DNA of 64,000 nt from Avedoeria sp964651245 (GTDB taxonomy: Bacteria; Chloroflexota; Anaerolineae; Epilineales; Epilineaceae), in NCBI GenBank assembly GCA_964651245.1, contig CAZYVI010000005.1:124001-188000 (forward strand). The letters are read 5' to 3'. Made by a program: the position numbers and the translations under genes. The notes under the pieces are model-generated. The model ran no database searches, was not told the origin of the DNA, and worked only from the letters and a program-made list of their open reading frames with translations. This document shows, in pieces, positions 63,501-64,000 of this stretch (position 1 is its first letter; the number at the start of each line of letters is the position of its first letter).

Positions 63501-63969
63501 GGACCGCCCGGTCCGGCTGCCGACCGAGGCGGAGTGGGAGGCGACGGCCCGCGGGCCCGACGGGCGACGCTACCCGTGGGGTGACGGCTGGGACCCGCTG
63601 CGGGCCAACACGAACGAGACGCGCGTCTGGCGGACGTCGCCGGTGGGCGTCTTCGTCGAGGGCGACAGCCCGTTCGGCGCGGCCGACATGGCCGGCAACG
63701 TCACGGAGTGGACGTCGAGCCTGATCGGCGGCTTCATGGACGACGAACGCGCGTGCGACTTCCCGTACCCCTACGACCCGTCCGACGGCCGCGAGGACGC
63801 CGCAGCGCCGGTCGCGATCTGCCGCGTGCTGCGCGGCGGCGAGTGGAGCTACGTCCAGGGCAACGCCCGCAGCAGCTACCGCGGCGACAACCTGCCGGAC
63901 ATCCGGCTGGATGTGACGGGGTTTCGGGTGGCGGTGGGGGCCTTGGACGGGCGTTCGCAGCGCGGGTAG
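60562..63969 (+). CDS. Class III nucleotide cyclase - NACHT-like NTPase - FGE-fold protein
   Basis: 1135 residues in one frame. Residues about 8-180: class III adenylate/guanylate cyclase with metal aspartates D14 (FLFTDIEGST) and D57 (FKTVGDAFF), GDYFGPALNRTARLM giving N119 and R123, so it looks catalytically competent. About 190-310: a second, degenerate-looking segment (TVVLTTAQVRQAA). About 315-600: NACHT-like NTPase, Walker A GPPGSGKSTLLRRL (near 324), Walker B MVLLLDALNEM (near 400), VVFSCRTLDY as sensor, and a helical region with HQLLQEYFAARVLA. About 794-1135: formylglycine-generating-enzyme/SUMF1 fold (VAVPAGRYPIGED, RLPTEAEWEATARG, MAGNVTEW, RVLRGGEW, GFRVAV), without the catalytic cysteine pair. 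Likely a STAND-type signalling or defence protein; the partner is unknown. Confidence 0.85.
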   Translation: MSLSHDALTFLFTDIEGSTARWEDHREAMSVALVRHDAILRGAIEGHGGHVFKTVGDAFFGAFADATAALAAAVDAQRGLRAQDWRAFGADFADLRVRMGLHNGHAESRGGDYFGPALNRTARLMAAGHGGQILLSSTAMRAVREHLAPDVAIRDLGEHRLKDLRHAEHIWQLVVDGLPDVVRSLATAGELSARDRIVVSDPDAPDDGTAAPTVVAQSVAGTLAALHAVIRRDAPTVVLTTAQVRQAAQHKPADLTEHRLGRIAEWSQPRYRLDGRFVSLTLLVDLGEENAAGRWSARPERYDDLGTLLAAVTEPAVVVLGPPGSGKSTLLRRLELDAAIDALRGDDPADTVTFFVQLNQYKASEPDQPVPSPGRWLAERWAERHPQLPPLDELLAAGRMVLLLDALNEMPAGSEREFRARVGDWKDWLVGLTRTQPGNRVVFSCRTLDYAAPLSTPSLRVPQVLIEPLSDDQVCAFLRLYSPMRGDEIWRAIAGTPQLEALRAPFFLALVVDQVEATGELAGDRAGLFTGFVRQALRREVERDNPLFAHADLLDSRDVRQIAHWRWRDAYQLPERGALVPRLGQLAHAMQASSAEGEAGQVRVDYDGALDALDHPRAADLVRAGVAISVLDEDPAADEVLFRHQLLQEYFAARVLARAPNPALVTAPWRAADVVPGLRDVVATLPPGETLPTLPQTGWEETTVLAAAMAPEPEAFLRAVMAENLVVAGRAAQLPTVRGRLDAALWDDLRAALVARSRDPAADLRHRIACAAAVGDLGDPRFAPRPGPHGDFVPPTLVAVPAGRYPIGEDEPLDWSVLDVRGSTRKHMPRHAVALAAFEIGQFPVTNVEYACFMAAGGYDDDRWWTTDDGRRWRRGELGNTGLRANDRIWRRRFQDEPDLFEQMEAQGRFPSAEVLERWRTWLALDEAAFEAAIDARWQPKRETEPRFWRDDRFNQPTQPVVGLCWYEARAYCAWLAAQTDRPVRLPTEAEWEATARGPDGRRYPWGDGWDPLRANTNETRVWRTSPVGVFVEGDSPFGAADMAGNVTEWTSSLIGGFMDDERACDFPYPYDPSDGREDAAAPVAICRVLRGGEWSYVQGNARSSYRGDNLPDIRLDVTGFRVAVGALDGRSQRG

Positions 63970-64000
63970 GGTAGCAGATCAGATGTGCGGCTGACCTCGC

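Overview
The window reads as a chromosomal contig from a GC-rich, probably monoderm bacterium, most likely a Chloroflexota (Anaerolineae/Ardenticatenia-like) lineage. This is inferred from gene content, not from a marker phylogeny. The pointers are secreted proteins with Pro/Thr linkers ending in a (Y/T/F)LP(L/I/V)xLR-type motif, LysM proteins, an AmmeMemoRadiSam-B protein, a topoisomerase I with C-terminal repeats in place of zinc fingers, and a RecD2 helicase. Coding density is high. No rRNA, tRNA or CRISPR was seen.

Layout. 1-7.5 kb: a PEP/pyruvate-binding protein with a receiver-like region (cut by the left edge), gdhA, a divergent phaB-like reductase, recQ, an RHH-nucleotidyltransferase/HEPN pair and a CPBP protease. 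7.5-20.4 kb: three paralogous secreted proteins, each with two von Willebrand A domains, interrupted by amrB-like, ogt, a small secreted protein and gap. 20.4-26.5 kb: a tightly coupled minus-strand operon (PQQ-type sugar dehydrogenase, GT2 glycosyltransferase, thiE, thiD, aminotransferase, omega-amidase-like hydrolase). 26.7-32.1 kb: Uma2 nuclease, recD2, TPR protein, LysM/M23-like protein. 32.2-36.4 kb: pyrC-pyrB-pyrF-pyrE-ferredoxin, with two REP-like palindromes between pyrC and pyrB. 36.5-44.9 kb: topA, a large secreted protein, a LysM protein, dnaK-grpE.

45.1-49.1 kb is clearly different: lower GC, and three attC recombination sites recognisable by their inverted core sites and extrahelical bases, separating minus-strand cassette genes (PD-(D/E)XK-like protein, OLD-family ATPase/TOPRIM nuclease, two unknowns). 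A further core half-site and a promoter-like element lie at the proximal end. No integrase gene is in the window, so this is an integron cassette array of the CALIN type or an integron whose intI lies elsewhere. The distal cassette looks frameshifted and has no recognisable attC, and next to it lies a truncated isochorismatase-family gene.

49.5-64 kb: an O-antigen-ligase-like membrane protein with TPRs, a VOC protein, an ECF sigma factor coupled to a membrane beta-propeller protein, a secreted SASA esterase, a diheme cytochrome c, an ICMT-like methyltransferase, and a 1135-residue protein joining a class III nucleotide cyclase, a NACHT-like NTPase and a formylglycine-generating-enzyme fold.

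Promoter grammar is readable against the GC background. Several genes have TTGnnn-N16-18-TAnnnT promoters with Shine-Dalgarno leaders, and six have a -10 hexamer only 6-9 nt before the start codon, which suggests leaderless transcripts. The two most unusual items are the integron cassette array carrying predicted nucleases and the cyclase-NACHT-FGE protein.
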